Source: Chaunax sp. Z400 (lineage: Eukaryota > Chordata > Actinopteri > Lophiiformes > Chaunacidae). From it: 64,000 nucleotides of DNA. Made by a program: the position numbers and the translations under genes. The stretch covers positions 17,820,335 to 17,884,334 of the forward strand of contig CM075203.1 of the NCBI GenBank assembly GCA_037577475.1. The letters run 5' to 3'. Each line of letters starts with the position of its first letter. Position 1 is the first letter of the stretch. The notes beneath the pieces were generated by a model. The model had not been told where the DNA came from. It did not search any database and worked only from the letters and a program-made list of their open reading frames with translations. Shown in pieces: positions 34,099 through 45,432 of this stretch.

Positions 34099-35354
34099 GT
34101 GTGTGCCCATGCATGTCGGGCCCAGTGCATCATCTGTGGTGTGCTCTGTGTGGGAAGCTCAATGTTATGCTTTGTGATCCAAATTCTCAAGGATGGCAGA
34201 AAGCCTTGAAGGATAGCATGTTTTAATTGCTGTTGATAAGGCCCCTGCGGTGCGACGTCATATGGAATGCCGGAATTGACTTTAACCGCTTGTTCTAAAC
34301 GCACTGCAAAATCATCTGGTGATTCGTCTGGTTTTTGTTTAAGAATATTTATTTTCCCATAATCTGCTGCTGGACGGTATGCCTCCTTCACACGATTCAT
34401 CAGACCCTCCCATTGTTGTGCATATTCTCCCATTAACACCCCATTCTCTGGAAATGGAAGGATCCGTCCAGCTGCAGTTCTCCCAGTAAAATTCCCTCTT
34501 ACTCGTCCCCATCTCCTTTTGAGAGCCTGCTGTAAAGCCTCCCCTGCTTCCTGACCATTTAGACGATAAGACTGTAACAGTTCCCCCATCATGTTTACCC
34601 ATTCTTCTACATCATCCTCTGGTGGTGGTATGCCTTCTGTGGCAGATTTGGCTTCTGCCAGTGTCCATGGTCTAAAGACATACATGACAGCCCCCGGGTT
34701 TTCCCCTGCTGGGTCTGGAACAGCTATCATTGGAGCCTGAATTACTGTATTGTCTGTCCCAGAATAACCTGGACTGTATGGTGTTCTTGGTTTTATTTTT
34801 TCTCTGTCCCTCAACTCATATGAGTGCGTGGTGGAAGCATCATCTGCCTCCCAATCTAAATCTGCCAAGTCTGGATACAGAGTTGGTGGAGAGCCGTTTG
34901 GTGAGAAAGGATTAGTCGTTTTGTAAGGTGGAGGTTGTAATGGTTTGGGTTTTACAAGTTTAGCTGCTCCCTCCACCTCCTCGCATTCTGTTGGTAATTG
35001 ATATTGACGTTTTCGCATTACTACGTCCTCTTCCTTTCTGTTAAGTAGAGCTAGGTTATCTGTTGTTTGTTTATTCTTATTAGCTTCATTTCTTCGTTTA
35101 CATGCTTGCCCTAGCCATGCTTTAGCTGACGCCTCCTCCCATTTTTGGTTTTGTCGTTTCTTTTTAGTTCTTCCTAAAGGTTTCTTTTGAATTTTGGTCA
35201 ACAAAAGTTTACATGCTTCAACCTGTAATTCTCCCATGAACCCATGTTGTTTTTGCCATTTTTGTAAATAATCTACTGATCCTGGCGAACATTGTCTCAT
35301 GAATTTTGCATCTCCGGTCTCCTCGGTTGAGGATTTACCACAACAGTTCCCCAT
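34059..35354 (-). CDS. Retroviral gag, 3'-truncated open frame (431 aa)
   Basis: The start chosen is the Met at 35354, because the next residues (MGNCCGKSS) form an N-myristoylation signal typical of Gag matrix. The frame is open 17 codons further upstream, but that Met lacks the signal. A basic Lys/Arg-rich region follows, then a PPPY late-domain motif and a proline-rich linker. The capsid-like region has a major-homology-like element (KPDESPDDFAVRLEQ). The frame runs into sequence derived from env at its end, so nucleocapsid Cys-His boxes and the gag-pol boundary are deleted. No stop or frameshift interrupts what remains, consistent with a young insertion. Confidence 0.85.
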   Translation of the reverse strand: MGNCCGKSSTEETGDAKFMRQCSPGSVDYLQKWQKQHGFMGELQVEACKLLLTKIQKKPLGRTKKKRQNQKWEEASAKAWLGQACKRRNEANKNKQTTDNLALLNRKEEDVVMRKRQYQLPTECEEVEGAAKLVKPKPLQPPPYKTTNPFSPNGSPPTLYPDLADLDWEADDASTTHSYELRDREKIKPRTPYSPGYSGTDNTVIQAPMIAVPDPAGENPGAVMYVFRPWTLAEAKSATEGIPPPEDDVEEWVNMMGELLQSYRLNGQEAGEALQQALKRRWGRVRGNFTGRTAAGRILPFPENGVLMGEYAQQWEGLMNRVKEAYRPAADYGKINILKQKPDESPDDFAVRLEQAVKVNSGIPYDVAPQGPYQQQLKHAILQGFLPSLRIWITKHNIELPTQSTPQMMHWARHAWAHTDTKLPHREAYVR

Positions 35355-35564
35355 AATATCTACGTAAATCCGTAACTTGTCACCAAGGAATACCTCTCGG
35401 GTCACTTTAGTACTCAGGAGAACCCTACTTCAGCCGTTAATGGTCGTTCGTTTACACCGTTAGGTTTCAGACCACCCGCTGATTCAGATTCTCTTTTTCC
35501 TTCAGTGTTTTAGACCTCAATGACTTACGGCACACACACGCTTCTTTCACACATATACAACGAT

Positions 35565-35860
35565 ATTCAACAATATCCAGCAATATCCAGCAATATCCAG
35601 CAATGTCCAGCAATATTCAGTAATTTTCAGTAATATTCAGTAATATTCAGTAATATTCAGTAACATTCAGCAATTTTACAGCAATTTTCAGTACTCTGCT
35701 TTAGCTTGTGGTTCTCAGCGCCACTATTATTCCAGGTATTTCAGCATACCAATGCTATCTTAATGACGTATAAACATATACTCATTCAGGTATTTCAGCA
35801 TACCAATGCTCTCAGGTATTTCAGCATACCAATGCTCTCAGGTATTTCAGCATACCAATG
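35565..35860 (-). repeat. Tandem repeats in the retroviral leader
   Basis: Two arrays lie between the primer site and gag: about a dozen 11-12-bp units of the type caatatccag/taatattcag (about 35565-35690), and ggtatttcagcataccaatgct repeats (three to four copies, about 35734-35855), one pair separated by tatcttaatgacgtataa. Confidence 0.85.
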
Positions 35861-36089
35861 CTATCTTAATGACGTATAATCATATACTCACTCTATCCTT
35901 GTCGCCCCGTCTCCATGTGTGCCCTTTGGATCTCGTCAATCCAGCTCTGGCAGTCGGAGGAAGACGCTAATGACCGGCCGAATGGAGAATCCACCCCTCC
36001 GGACTTTTCTTCAGGACGCCTGTGCAGTCCTGGCCGTCGACGGGCTACGGTCCGTTGTCCTCCTTCTGTCAGCGACTGGGTATGTTGAG

Positions 36090-36107
36090 ATCCGGGTCAC
36101 GGCACCA
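36090..36107 (-). other. Primer binding site, His-tRNA type
   Basis: On the - strand, tggtgccgtgacccggat lies six bases inside the 5' LTR. It matches the 3' end complement of tRNA-His as used by some class I endogenous retroviruses, with one difference by my recollection (C for T at position 13). Confidence 0.75.
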
Positions 36108-36113
36108 AGAAAT

Positions 36114-36713
36114 TGTCAGGTCCAAACACCCAACTAGCCTCTGAGCGGTCGGCAAGTGAAAGAAAGCAACGACAACAAGGTTCTTCTGAGCTTTGCATGC
36201 AAAGGGAAGTCCGGTCAGATGTGTAGTTAGCACTCTGCTCCACGGAAGCTTCCTCGATTTCCCTTTGCACAGCTCTTTTATTCTTTACACACAAACAGAT
36301 TACAAGGTACGTGATCGTATAGTCATTGGTTAACACAAGTAAACACAAGTAGAAATCAGTTATTAGGCGGTGTGTGAGAAGGATATGTGGGAGTGATTCT
36401 TTCATGCAATCTTATTATGCCAGGTGTCTGTTATTCGGCTCATCTTCTTCACCCTTGTTTATGAACTCTCTGTTCCCAGAGAAATCTTACAAAACAACTC
36501 TCTGTTCCCAGAGAAATCTTACAAACATATCACAAGATTATTCCTCCACAAGGACCTTGAACACTCTCTGCAACCTTTCAATCGCTGGAGTTTTCTGACG
36601 CAGAAGAGTGTTCGTGCGTTAGTCAGAAAACATATGATTATATCCAAAATGATAACATGACGTATGATTATATCCAAAATGATAACATGTATGTACAGTT
36701 TCTTTTTCCAACA
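36114..36713 (-). repeat. 5' LTR of the endogenous retrovirus
   Basis: 600 bp, TG...CA ends, the same internal duplications and poly(A) signal as the 3' LTR. It is upstream of the primer site in the - orientation and so would drive gag. Confidence 0.95.
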
Positions 36714-36905
36714 CCCCCCCTAGCTGTGTGGAGCAGTCTGTGAGCACCCTGCCTCTGAGTCTGTCAGGGCCAGAGGCCTTGTGTGGGTTCACCCTGTGCA
36801 GGATGGAGGTCACCAGCTGTTCATCAACAGTGAGGGTTTCGTGGGGGGAGCTGGGGGTTGGGCATATCCAGTTGGTGGTCGTGCTGCGGCTGTTAAAACG
36901 GCTCA
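36714..36905 (-). mobile_element. LINE reverse transcriptase fragment (5' part), other side of the retrovirus
   Basis: - strand frame TLTVDEQLVTSILHRVNPHK and ASGPDRLRGRVLTDCSTQLG, the conserved N-terminal reverse transcriptase segment, running to the ERV boundary at GGVL. The reading resumes at 32956 after the ERV in the same element, so the two parts were one LINE copy. Confidence 0.85.
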
Positions 36906-37200
36906 CGTGTGTCTTTTGTTGTACTGTCAAGATATTTCAGCAAAATTCTCTCCATAGATTTCATAATCACTGATGTAAGGGCTATAGGTCTAAAATCCTT
37001 ATGTTCTTTAGGTAAAGGTTTTATATGTGAAGTTGTCCATAGCAGAGGGACAGTGTGTGTCTATAGAAGCCTGACAAAGTTCTTTAGAAGATAAGGACTG
37101 TATTCATCTGGCCCAGCCGCTTTCTTGGTGTTAGTATGTTTAAATGTTTTCCTGATATCTTCAACTGTGACAATAATTCTGTTTGAAGTAGCAGGTGTAA
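36906..37200 (-). mobile_element. Second LINE reverse transcriptase fragment
   Basis: - strand: VTVEDIRKTFKHTNTKKAAG, PDEYSPYLLKNF, then after a TAG stop PLLWTTSHIKPLPKEHKDFR and PIALTSVIMKSMERILLKYL. It is homologous to, but distinct from, the LINE at 36714-36905 (same motifs, different residues) and joined to it head to tail. Decayed. Confidence 0.78.
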
Positions 37201-37205
37201 CAGTT

Positions 37206-38373
37206 TTAAGTTTAAGAAAGATTAAGTTTCAGACAGACATCCAAAAAATCAAGTAGCAAAAATCTTCAGAGGTGTTTAAGCCAAAGCGTCTGAACCACAA
37301 AGGTGACTGAAGGATCTAGAAGACTGGATGTCAGAGCCGGGGTTTCATGCTGCACTGGTTGATTGGTGATGAGCTCCAGGTGAGTGGAGCCACAGCTGCA
37401 GGTTGTCAGGCTGAGAGGGCAACCAGCCGGACAACCCAGTGTACACAAACACAGACCGACAAAAACACGAGGAGGGAGAGGCAGAACAGATATCCTAACA
37501 CAAATAAAGTCCAACTTAACAGAAACTCTATCTGCTCACTAAATGAATGAATAGATCAGAGGAAGATAGAAACAATGGCTCAAGAATGAAATAGAGCTGA
37601 AGACTTATTATTGAAAACTACAGTATGTACTGATGTGTAAAAGGTTGAGAAGAAATGAGACAAATTCCAAAGGAAACCACTTCAATGTAGACATTTAGTG
37701 ATAAACTCAGGTATTGATCAGCAGGAAGAGCCTTTGACAGCCAGAGTTCAAGCCTCAATGTCACAAACAACAGAAAGAGTCAAATAAAAGATGGGACACA
37801 TGTTGCCTTGTTTGCGTCATAATCATGAATTATATTGTCTCAGCTGAAGAAGAGAAGTAAACTTGAGTTTTATTCATTAAACATAAATTCTACAACCTTT
37901 TATAAAGTGCTTCACAAACAGGAACATAAATGGCGTCACAGCAAGAGCAAAAAGAAGAAGAGCATCAGGTGTTCAAACATCAACAGTGGTGTTACGTTTC
38001 TGTTGGTCCAGCAGTTTTCAGCGTCCACAGCTCCAGATCAGCTCAGAGACATTTATCCTGAAGGACAGAGCTGATCTGATCTGATGTTGGTGTTGAAGAA
38101 GCTCTCTGACTCTCTGTCTGCTTTGTCTCATTTATTGCTTCTTGGTTTCATGTCAGAGTCAAACACTGAGGTAGAATATTGTTAATGGAAACTATCTGCT
38201 GTTTTTTATATTGTCTCTCCTGATAGTCGGCCTCATTTGTGCCAAGACCAGTGAGTGGGCCTGAAGTGAACCGTGCTGACAGATCAATAACATCCCTTAG
38301 TGGATATGGCCTTCACTGAGAAACTGTACTGCTGCAGATCAACTGCACGGTTGAAGCATCGTGGAGCTCCGAT
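37206..38373. other. Gene-free stretch upstream of the MHC gene
   Basis: No exon recognised. It separates the LINE fragments from the MHC class I promoter. Confidence 0.45.
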
Positions 38374-38460
38374 TTTACTTTCACTTTTCCTTCATCGCCT
38401 CAGCGTCACTTCTACCGAGTTACAAGTGACGTTGATGCTCAGGCTAAATTCCCATTGGCT
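38374..38460 (+). promoter_or_regulatory. MHC class I promoter: ISRE-like and X2/Y-like elements
   Basis: Reversed ISRE-like site (ttttactttcacttttcc, 38373-38390), whose complement holds an AAAAGTGAAA core. Then caagtgacgttgatg (38424-38438), resembling the X2/CRE half of the SXY module. Then cattggct (38453-38460), resembling the Y box (ATTGG), about 20 bp away. Order and spacing fit vertebrate MHC class I promoters (interferon-inducible, NLRC5/RFX/NF-Y-dependent). The start codon is 146 bp further on. Confidence 0.6.
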
Positions 38461-38605
38461 CAGAAGGACGCGGAAGTCCGCTGCTCTCCGTGTTTTCTCC
38501 TCACTTCAGCCTTGATGGTCGGACTGGAAGCTTTATTTCTGAGTGTCCTGATAAAGAAACATGTCAGCTGTTCGTTTATCAAAGCTGCAGATGTGACAGT
38601 TCACA

Positions 38606-41600
38606 ATGAACACCTTGATTTGTGTGTTTCTCCTGGGAATAGGTCTCCACGGTGCGGCGGCAGGTGAGTTCAGATGATTTGAAGCTGATTGGAAAAGAAA
38701 AAATGCTTCGTGTCTTTATAAAGCCTACTGTATGAACTGATGCTTCTTCTGATGGACCTCCTTACATATTAGGACTATAGAGATGTTCAAACGTGACCAA
38801 CCTATAATCTTAAAGTTCTCCGTAGTAAATCCTGTCTGTGCAGCTCATCGATTGATTCCTATAAAGTTCCGTTTTATGTAGGAAGTCACTGTTGAACTGT
38901 TGCTCAGAAGGAAATTTTGTACTGGTGAAAATGTCAGAAAAAGTTTGTCTCTTCTTCTGTTTTCTTTCTCATCTTTTATTGATCAAATCAGGACTGATAG
39001 GATCGATACGGTCTGATCGATCTTAATGCTAAAATGGCAGCAGAAGCAGCTCCAAACAGTCCAACACTCACTGAGATAAATAAAGAAAACAGGAACAAAC
39101 ACCAAAACAAAGGCTTTCATGTCTAAATATATTTACTGTCTAGTAGGAAGTATTGTGCGATGAATCGTTAGTTATTTTATGACGTCACTGTTTGATCAGT
39201 TATTGATCATTAGACATCGGCTGATGAACATATTGTTACAGTCTCCAAACACGTCACTACGTTTGATCTGAACTGTTCATATTAACACAGTTATGTGCAC
39301 ACAGAGAAAAACACAGTCAATGACAACCTGCTAACATAAATATTGACTTCATGGCGTCGTCGTTTCTTGTCTGACCTCCATATATTTGATGAAATCCTTT
39401 AATATGTAATGAATATTTGAATCCACAGAATTCCACAGTTTGACTCCACATAGTGAAACACATCTGCTTTAACGAAGTTCATCCACACTGAGTTTTGTTG
39501 GTTGGGTCTAATCACATCCCACTGGCAGTTCTTCCATTTCCTGTCTGTACAATAGATGCTGTTTAGTAGAGCTACATGATCAATCAGCCTCAGATATATC
39601 TGCACACAGTAGCTTCTCGTAGGTATGTTGGTATCTGTGATGTCAGCTGATGAGGAACAAGAAACTGGAGCACAGGCCAAACTGGTGTTGAGATGGTTTA
39701 GAAACTGTGTCTCCCTGATATAGATTGTCCACCAGAGAGCACTGACAAGTTTATTTTCTACCTGTGAAATGTCCTGATCAGTTTGTATCAGGGTCACCAA
39801 AAACCTCCTGAATATTGATCAGCATCAGCCTCAAGAATCCAGCATCGGCTGGACAGCACTGTCTAGATATTTGATCCATGAAGAGAAATTGTGAAACCAT
39901 AGAAGAAGAAGTGCTGCTGAGTTTGAGCTTCAAGAAACTCACAGAGTTCAACTTTGTGATCAGAAGAAGAGACTTAAGTTGTCATCGCTCACAGTTTATA
40001 GGAGAAGATAGAGACCATAAAGTGATGTGATGTCATCAGATGGAAAAAGTTTGAATGTGTTGAATGTAGAAAATCAAATGAGAATCTCAGACAGCGTTTG
40101 TGTTTTGCTCAGGTTTGTGATTTCACATTTCAAACTAATGGATAATGAGGAGTGTAAGCTACTAATGAAGCATCCTGAAGAAGAAATGACATGAGTTTCA
40201 CTTCACACGGAGATATCAGGACTAGAAAACATGTTTTTACAAACTGTCTCTATCAATGAGAGTCAGGTTCACAGCTGGAACACCTCCATCTCTGACTAGT
40301 GTCACATTTTATTTCACAATAAATAACATTCATCCAGACAGAATCATCAGAAATATTCAGGTAGAGTTCAAACTCAGTTTCTATGAATGTATTGTTCTAT
40401 TTATTGACTGAACCACAGACATTATCAGCATGTCTTGAATGGAATGGACAGGAAAATCAAATTGTTCAGTGATTTATAAAACTGATATCATGACATTCAT
40501 GTTTCTTACAGTGACTCACTCTCTGAAGTATTTCCTCACTGGATCTTCTGGAGTCTCAAACTTCCCAGAGTTTGTGACTGTTGGGTTGGTTGATGACGTT
40601 CCAATAAGTTACTATGACAGTAACACCAGGAGAGCAGAACCCAAACAAGACTGGATGAAGAAAGTCACAGCAGATGATCCTCAGTACTGGATCAGGAACA
40701 CTGAGAACCTTGTGGTTTACCAACAGGTGTTCAAAGACAACATTGAAACAGCAAAGCAGCGCTTCAACCAAACTGGAGGTTTGTTTATGTTTCTCTTCAT
40801 AAAATGTTGTTTATATTGTCATCCAGTGTTTAGTAAACAGATGTAAACACACACACACCATTGTTCATCTGTCCAGTGTGTTTTACTGTCGTAGATCAAA
40901 CTGTCTGATGGAGGCTTCTCTTGGCTGACTCAGCAGAAACATTACTGACACTGAGACTACTGGATGCTGCTATACTACACTGAGACAGTGTTTCTGTCCA
41001 TCCCATAATAACCAGCAGAGATCATTAAGACTTGATCTCCTGTAGATCAGATCAGAATAAGTCCAGTGAACTGCCCACAGTGAGCTGGTCCATAATAAGT
41101 CCACTGTAGGAACCTGTTGATCACAACAGTTTTACAGCACTCAGCTGATAGAGGAACATGACTGCTGGGTTTCTCAAACTACGGCACAGGACTGTAAATG
41201 GGACACAGGCTGCTCCTGCTGGGTCCCATATGAGAGGAGTAGCAGTATGTTTGAATACACCTGTCTGACAGGACAACATGGTAAATGTCTGATTGAGACC
41301 AGAGGTTTCAAAAGTTCAACAGCACCACTCTACATACTGACCACACTGTGTCCATCCCATAATATACATGTAGAGAAGAACAACACATGAGATTAGATTC
41401 TCTTTACTTCACCACACTGTGTCCATCCCATAATATACATGTAGAGAAGAACAACACATGAGATTAGATTAGATTCTCTTTACTTCACCACACTGTGTCC
41501 ATCCCATAATAACCATAGAAAGTACTGAAGCATTAGTCAATTAATCAATTGGTTGATCAACAGGAAATTGATTGATAGAAATGTAAATAATGAAATAGAA

Positions 41601-44600
41601 ATATTTTGTTCCAGTAAAATGAGAAACACTTTGTAGTTGAATCAGGACACACAGACTGCCTCCCAGTGTCCATACTGGTCCTGATGGTGTGTGTCTTATT
41701 GGGACCAGTTGTAGTAACACACTGCTGAACTGGACACACTGTCCTGGTGGAGCAGGTGGAGTCTGTGACTCATCCTGGACTCAAAGTGTCCTTCAGTGGA
41801 AGCTTCTAGAGCAGCTTCAGGACAGTCTAGTCTGTAGTTTGTCACAGGACCAGGATATTGTTGGACTGGTCCACTGGCTGCAGAGTCTCAGTGGTGTAAT
41901 GTTCAGTCCAGGATCAGGTTTAATGTGTGTCTGCTAGTCAGGACTCCACCTCAGTTTGTGTTCCTGCAGCTCACATGAAGCCACAACACCTGGAACAGTG
42001 GAGATAAAGTGTTGGTCTCAGTGGAGTCAGTGTGTCTCTGTGGTCAAACACAGGATATGAACTGTGTTTCCCAGCAGCCTCTCTGTCTCTCTAGAAGATG
42101 TCCACTCCGTCTAGATGATGATTGGCTGTGAGTGGCCTCCATGGAGCCAATAAGAGCAGGAGGTGTAGGTCCTCTGTGTTGGTGTGTGTGGATCAGTGTG
42201 TCTCTGTGGTGAAGATGTGATATCAGCTGATGAGAGATGACTGGACTGAGATCTCACTCTGGTTTACTGTAGTCTCTGTCTCTGTCTCTCAGGTGTTCAC
42301 ATTGTCCAGAGGATGTATGGCTGTGAGTGGGATGATGAGACTGGAGAGGTTACTGGTTATGAGCAGCATGGTTATAATGGAGAAGACTTCATAGTACTGG
42401 ACCTGAAGACAGAGACATGGATCGCTCCAAAACCTCCGGCTGTCATCACCAAACACAAGTTGGATCATGACAGAGCGAGGATGACATACCTGAAGTATTA
42501 CCTCACCCAGGAGTGTCCTGAGTGGGTGAAGAAGTATTTGGACTATGGGAGGAGCTCTCTGCTGAGAACAGGTAGAGTCACATGACCTGATGGAGTTTAA
42601 TGGATACAACAATCTTCATATTTCTCTTGTGTTTCTAACCAACAGTAACATCACAATAAATATGAACCAACACACAGAGACCCACTTTGTGTCTGTTTAC
42701 ACACATTTCTCTTTGTCTCAGCTTCTCTCTCACCTCTCTTCATCTCTGCCTCTCTCTCTCTCTCTTTACCTCCATTTTCTCTCTTTTTCTCTGCTGTGTT
42801 TCTGTCTGTCTCACTTTCTCTCTCTCTCTCTCTCTGTCTTTGTCACACTCACTGTCCTCCTCCCCCTTTCTAATCTATCTCACCCCCTCACCTCTCTTCA
42901 CCTGTCTTTTCCTCCTCTGTCCCTCCCTTCTTTTCTCAGTTACTCTCCACTGAGGTTTGTTGTCATTGCTTACATGTGTGTATCTAGTGTTTGTTACTCA
43001 AACATTTCAAAGTCATTCCATCAAACAGGAGTGATAATAAACAGTGAATACTAATAAAGAAGCTATAAAGTGTCTTTGTCTCTCCTCTCCAGAGCTTCCC
43101 TCAGTGTCTCTCCTCCAGAAGACTCCCTCCTCTCCAGTCAGCTGCCACGCTACAGGTTTCTACCCCGACAGAGCCGCACTCTTCTGGAGGAAAGATGGAG
43201 AGGAGCTTCATGAGGACGTGGACCACGGAGAGATCCTCCCCAACCATGATGGGACCTTCCAGATGAGTGTTGACCTGGACCTTTCATCAGTGTCACCTGA
43301 AGACTGGAGGAGGTACGACTGTGTGTTTCAGCGCTCTGGTGTGGAGGACGACTTGGTCACCAGACTGGACAAAGAAGAGATCTGGACCAACTGGGGTAAG
43401 ACTGGGATCAGAAGTGATGAACGTGGGAAACACTCATTTATTTCACTCTAATAGTCCTACAGTTCATGCATTTTTATGTGTGTTGGAGAGAAGTTTAGTT
43501 TGTGTTCTATTGTTTTGTGTTCAATTATTTCATGTAGTTTTTCTGTCTAATTTTAGGGCTTAGATAATCAATAAACCAATCCACATGTCCACCTCTGGAC
43601 CCTGACAAAGGTATCAGCAGGTCCCTGAAAAGATGTAAAGTGTTGGAATAAATGATTGTTGTCCAGCATTATTTCTTCTTTTTGTGGAGGCTGTCCAGTG
43701 TTTACTTAGCTTTGATTCCTACAGAACAATGTCAGTAATTAAGGACATGAAACTTCATTTCCTCAGTCAAGGAGGTTCTGATTGGACCTGCATCTGTTTG
43801 TTTGTTTGTTTGTTTGTTAGCAGGATGATACAAACACTACTGAATGATGACCATGAAACCTGTAGGGGTGGACATGGGTCAGATATCAACTCCTTCAGTT
43901 AGATGGGCAGATACATTCATTTTTAGAACACTCCTTTGTGTTGTGAAATCAGCGTTTGTCACCATTTTCCTTCATTTGTCCATAAATTGTGATGTAAAAA
44001 GTCTCATATTTATGATGTTGATCATTTATGTTATCAGACCACTTCCCTTTTCTTTTCTTCCTCCATTATAAGAGTTAGACAGACGTGTGTAGGATTGTTC
44101 AGCCTTGGCAGAGGGATGCACCTTTCCAACTGTTTGGTAGTTTGAAATCAAACTTGAGTTTTTAGATCTCTTTGTCAGACCCACTGTAACCATTTTAACA
44201 TGTAACAACAGATGAGACATTTTAGGGACTATTAGTTTGAAGATGAGTAGATTTAGTAGAATGATTTAATCACTGGATGAATGTATGGATCTGTACATCA
44301 GTCACAATACAGTTTATGGGCCAAGTATGGTGCCAGTCTAAAAGGAATTAGAATATGATAGTCAGAAGCTCTGACTGAGCCACGAACCAACATAAGGGAC
44401 AGAAACCAACATGACATGGAGCTAAACAAAGACAACAAAGCTCGACCAGGATAAAGCAGCAGAGATAGAGTCATGATGTCCAGACAAGTAGAGCTAAAAA
44501 CATGAACAGAATGTCATCATATAATGTTAGAATATAATATACAGAATAATAATGACAGGAACATAACAGCAACCATCAAACATGTAGTGTCTGTATACAG

Positions 44601-45432
44601 GATTGTTCTGCTTGGAATATGGATGTTCTTCTCTGAGCGGCTTCATCTGTGCAGGTTGTGACTTTTTGTTGTTGTTTTCTGCTCAACAGAGGAGCCCATT
44701 AACGTGACCTTCATCATCATCATCATCATCGCCGCAGTGGTTCTTGCTCTCGTCCTCATCGCTGCCATTGGATTGAAGGTTTACAAAAAGAAGACAGGTG
44801 AGGGACCCAAACAGAAACGGTCTCTTTTTCCTGGCTGTGATTTTAGACTTTGACCTGATGCTTTTATTCAACGTGAAGCAAACTTCAGTTCCCAGAGCAT
44901 CAAAGTGTGTTCAAACAACAGGAAGTGGTGTCAGGCTCAGAGTCACAGTGTCATGATGACATGACTACAGAAGACAAAGTCATGTTTCAGTTCAATGTTC
45001 ATTATTATTTCTATGTTGATGTCCTGTTCTTCATAGACTCTGTTTAACAGCAGTTTACTCTGACCAAACCCACTTCTGTTTTATTTCAGTGTGTTACTGG
45101 TAAAACACTCACATACATTCATGTCACTGGAAGCCTGACTGACAGTTTGATGACATGAACAAATACTTTAAGGTAGTTAGTGGCTCACAGGCAGAGAGAG
45201 CAGTCACACCGTTTTCTGACTGTGTTGTAGATCATATTAAATACATTAAAGGTGGGGTTTTCTATTGGAATCATCTTTGTTTCACTTTATTTCTTGTGAA
45301 GGAGCATAAAGGTCAAACTGTGAAGAAGGAATTGTCAGCAGTGAAATGATTTGTCTTTGTTTTCCAGCTGAATGTCCTCCATCTCCTGACGACAGCTCTG
45401 AGCTCTCTGAGAGACTGAAGCCAGAGGCCTGA
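38606..45432 (+). CDS. MHC class I heavy chain, teleost U-lineage type (6 coding exons)
   Basis: Exons: 38606-38663 signal peptide (MNTLICVFLLGIGLHGAAA); 40512-40778 alpha-1; 42293-42571 alpha-2; 43093-43395 alpha-3; 44690-44797 membrane; 45368-45432 cytoplasmic. All introns are phase 1, total 359 residues. Alpha-1 starts VTHSLKYFLTGSSG and ends AKQRFNQTGG with the N-glycosylation site. Alpha-2 has its Cys pair (GCEWD, ECPEW). Alpha-3 is a C1 immunoglobulin domain (SCHATGFYP ... YDCVF). The membrane exon is acidic connecting residues, about 22 hydrophobic residues, then KVYKKKT. Peptide-anchor positions by HLA-A2 alignment: Tyr7, Tyr59, Arg84 (usual in fish), Thr143, Lys146, Tyr159 and Tyr171 are kept, but position 147 is Leu, not Trp. 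No stop or frameshift, so it is probably functional. One altered anchor leaves classical versus non-classical open. A long intron 1 (1.85 kb) holds no gene. Confidence 0.93.
41341..41515 (+). repeat. Direct repeats in MHC intron 2
   Basis: Two copies of about 70 bp starting at 41341 and about 41411 (cacactgtgtccatcccataat ... agattctctttacttca) and a partial third at about 41488. The shared cccataat core also occurs at about 41000. Confidence 0.85.
43795..43905 (+). repeat. Dispersed fish repeat copy in MHC intron 4
   Basis: (gttt)n then gttagcaggatgatacaaacactactgaatgatgacc, related to the repeat at 4190-4330. Confidence 0.5.

Larger units (their letters stand above)
32957..36713 (-). mobile_element. 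Endogenous retrovirus with paired LTRs, pol deleted
   Basis: A 3.76-kb provirus on the - strand: 5' LTR 36713-36114, His-tRNA-type primer site, leader, gag, an internal deletion, the env C-terminus, polypurine tract, 3' LTR 33556-32957. Both LTRs are 600 bp, begin TG and end CA, and differ only at two adjacent bases (aa versus gg, near 33149 and 36306), so insertion is recent. It split a LINE. The flanks (five C on the left, seven C on the right) fit a short C-only target duplication of up to 5 bp. Protease, reverse transcriptase, integrase, the nucleocapsid end of Gag and the surface part of Env are gone. A class I (gamma/epsilon-like) origin is inferred from gag and env motifs. It cannot move on its own. 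Confidence 0.92.

Noticed and set aside
42590..43054. Open frames rich in Ser/Leu between MHC alpha-2 and alpha-3 exons
   Set aside because: Intronic CT-rich low-complexity sequence.
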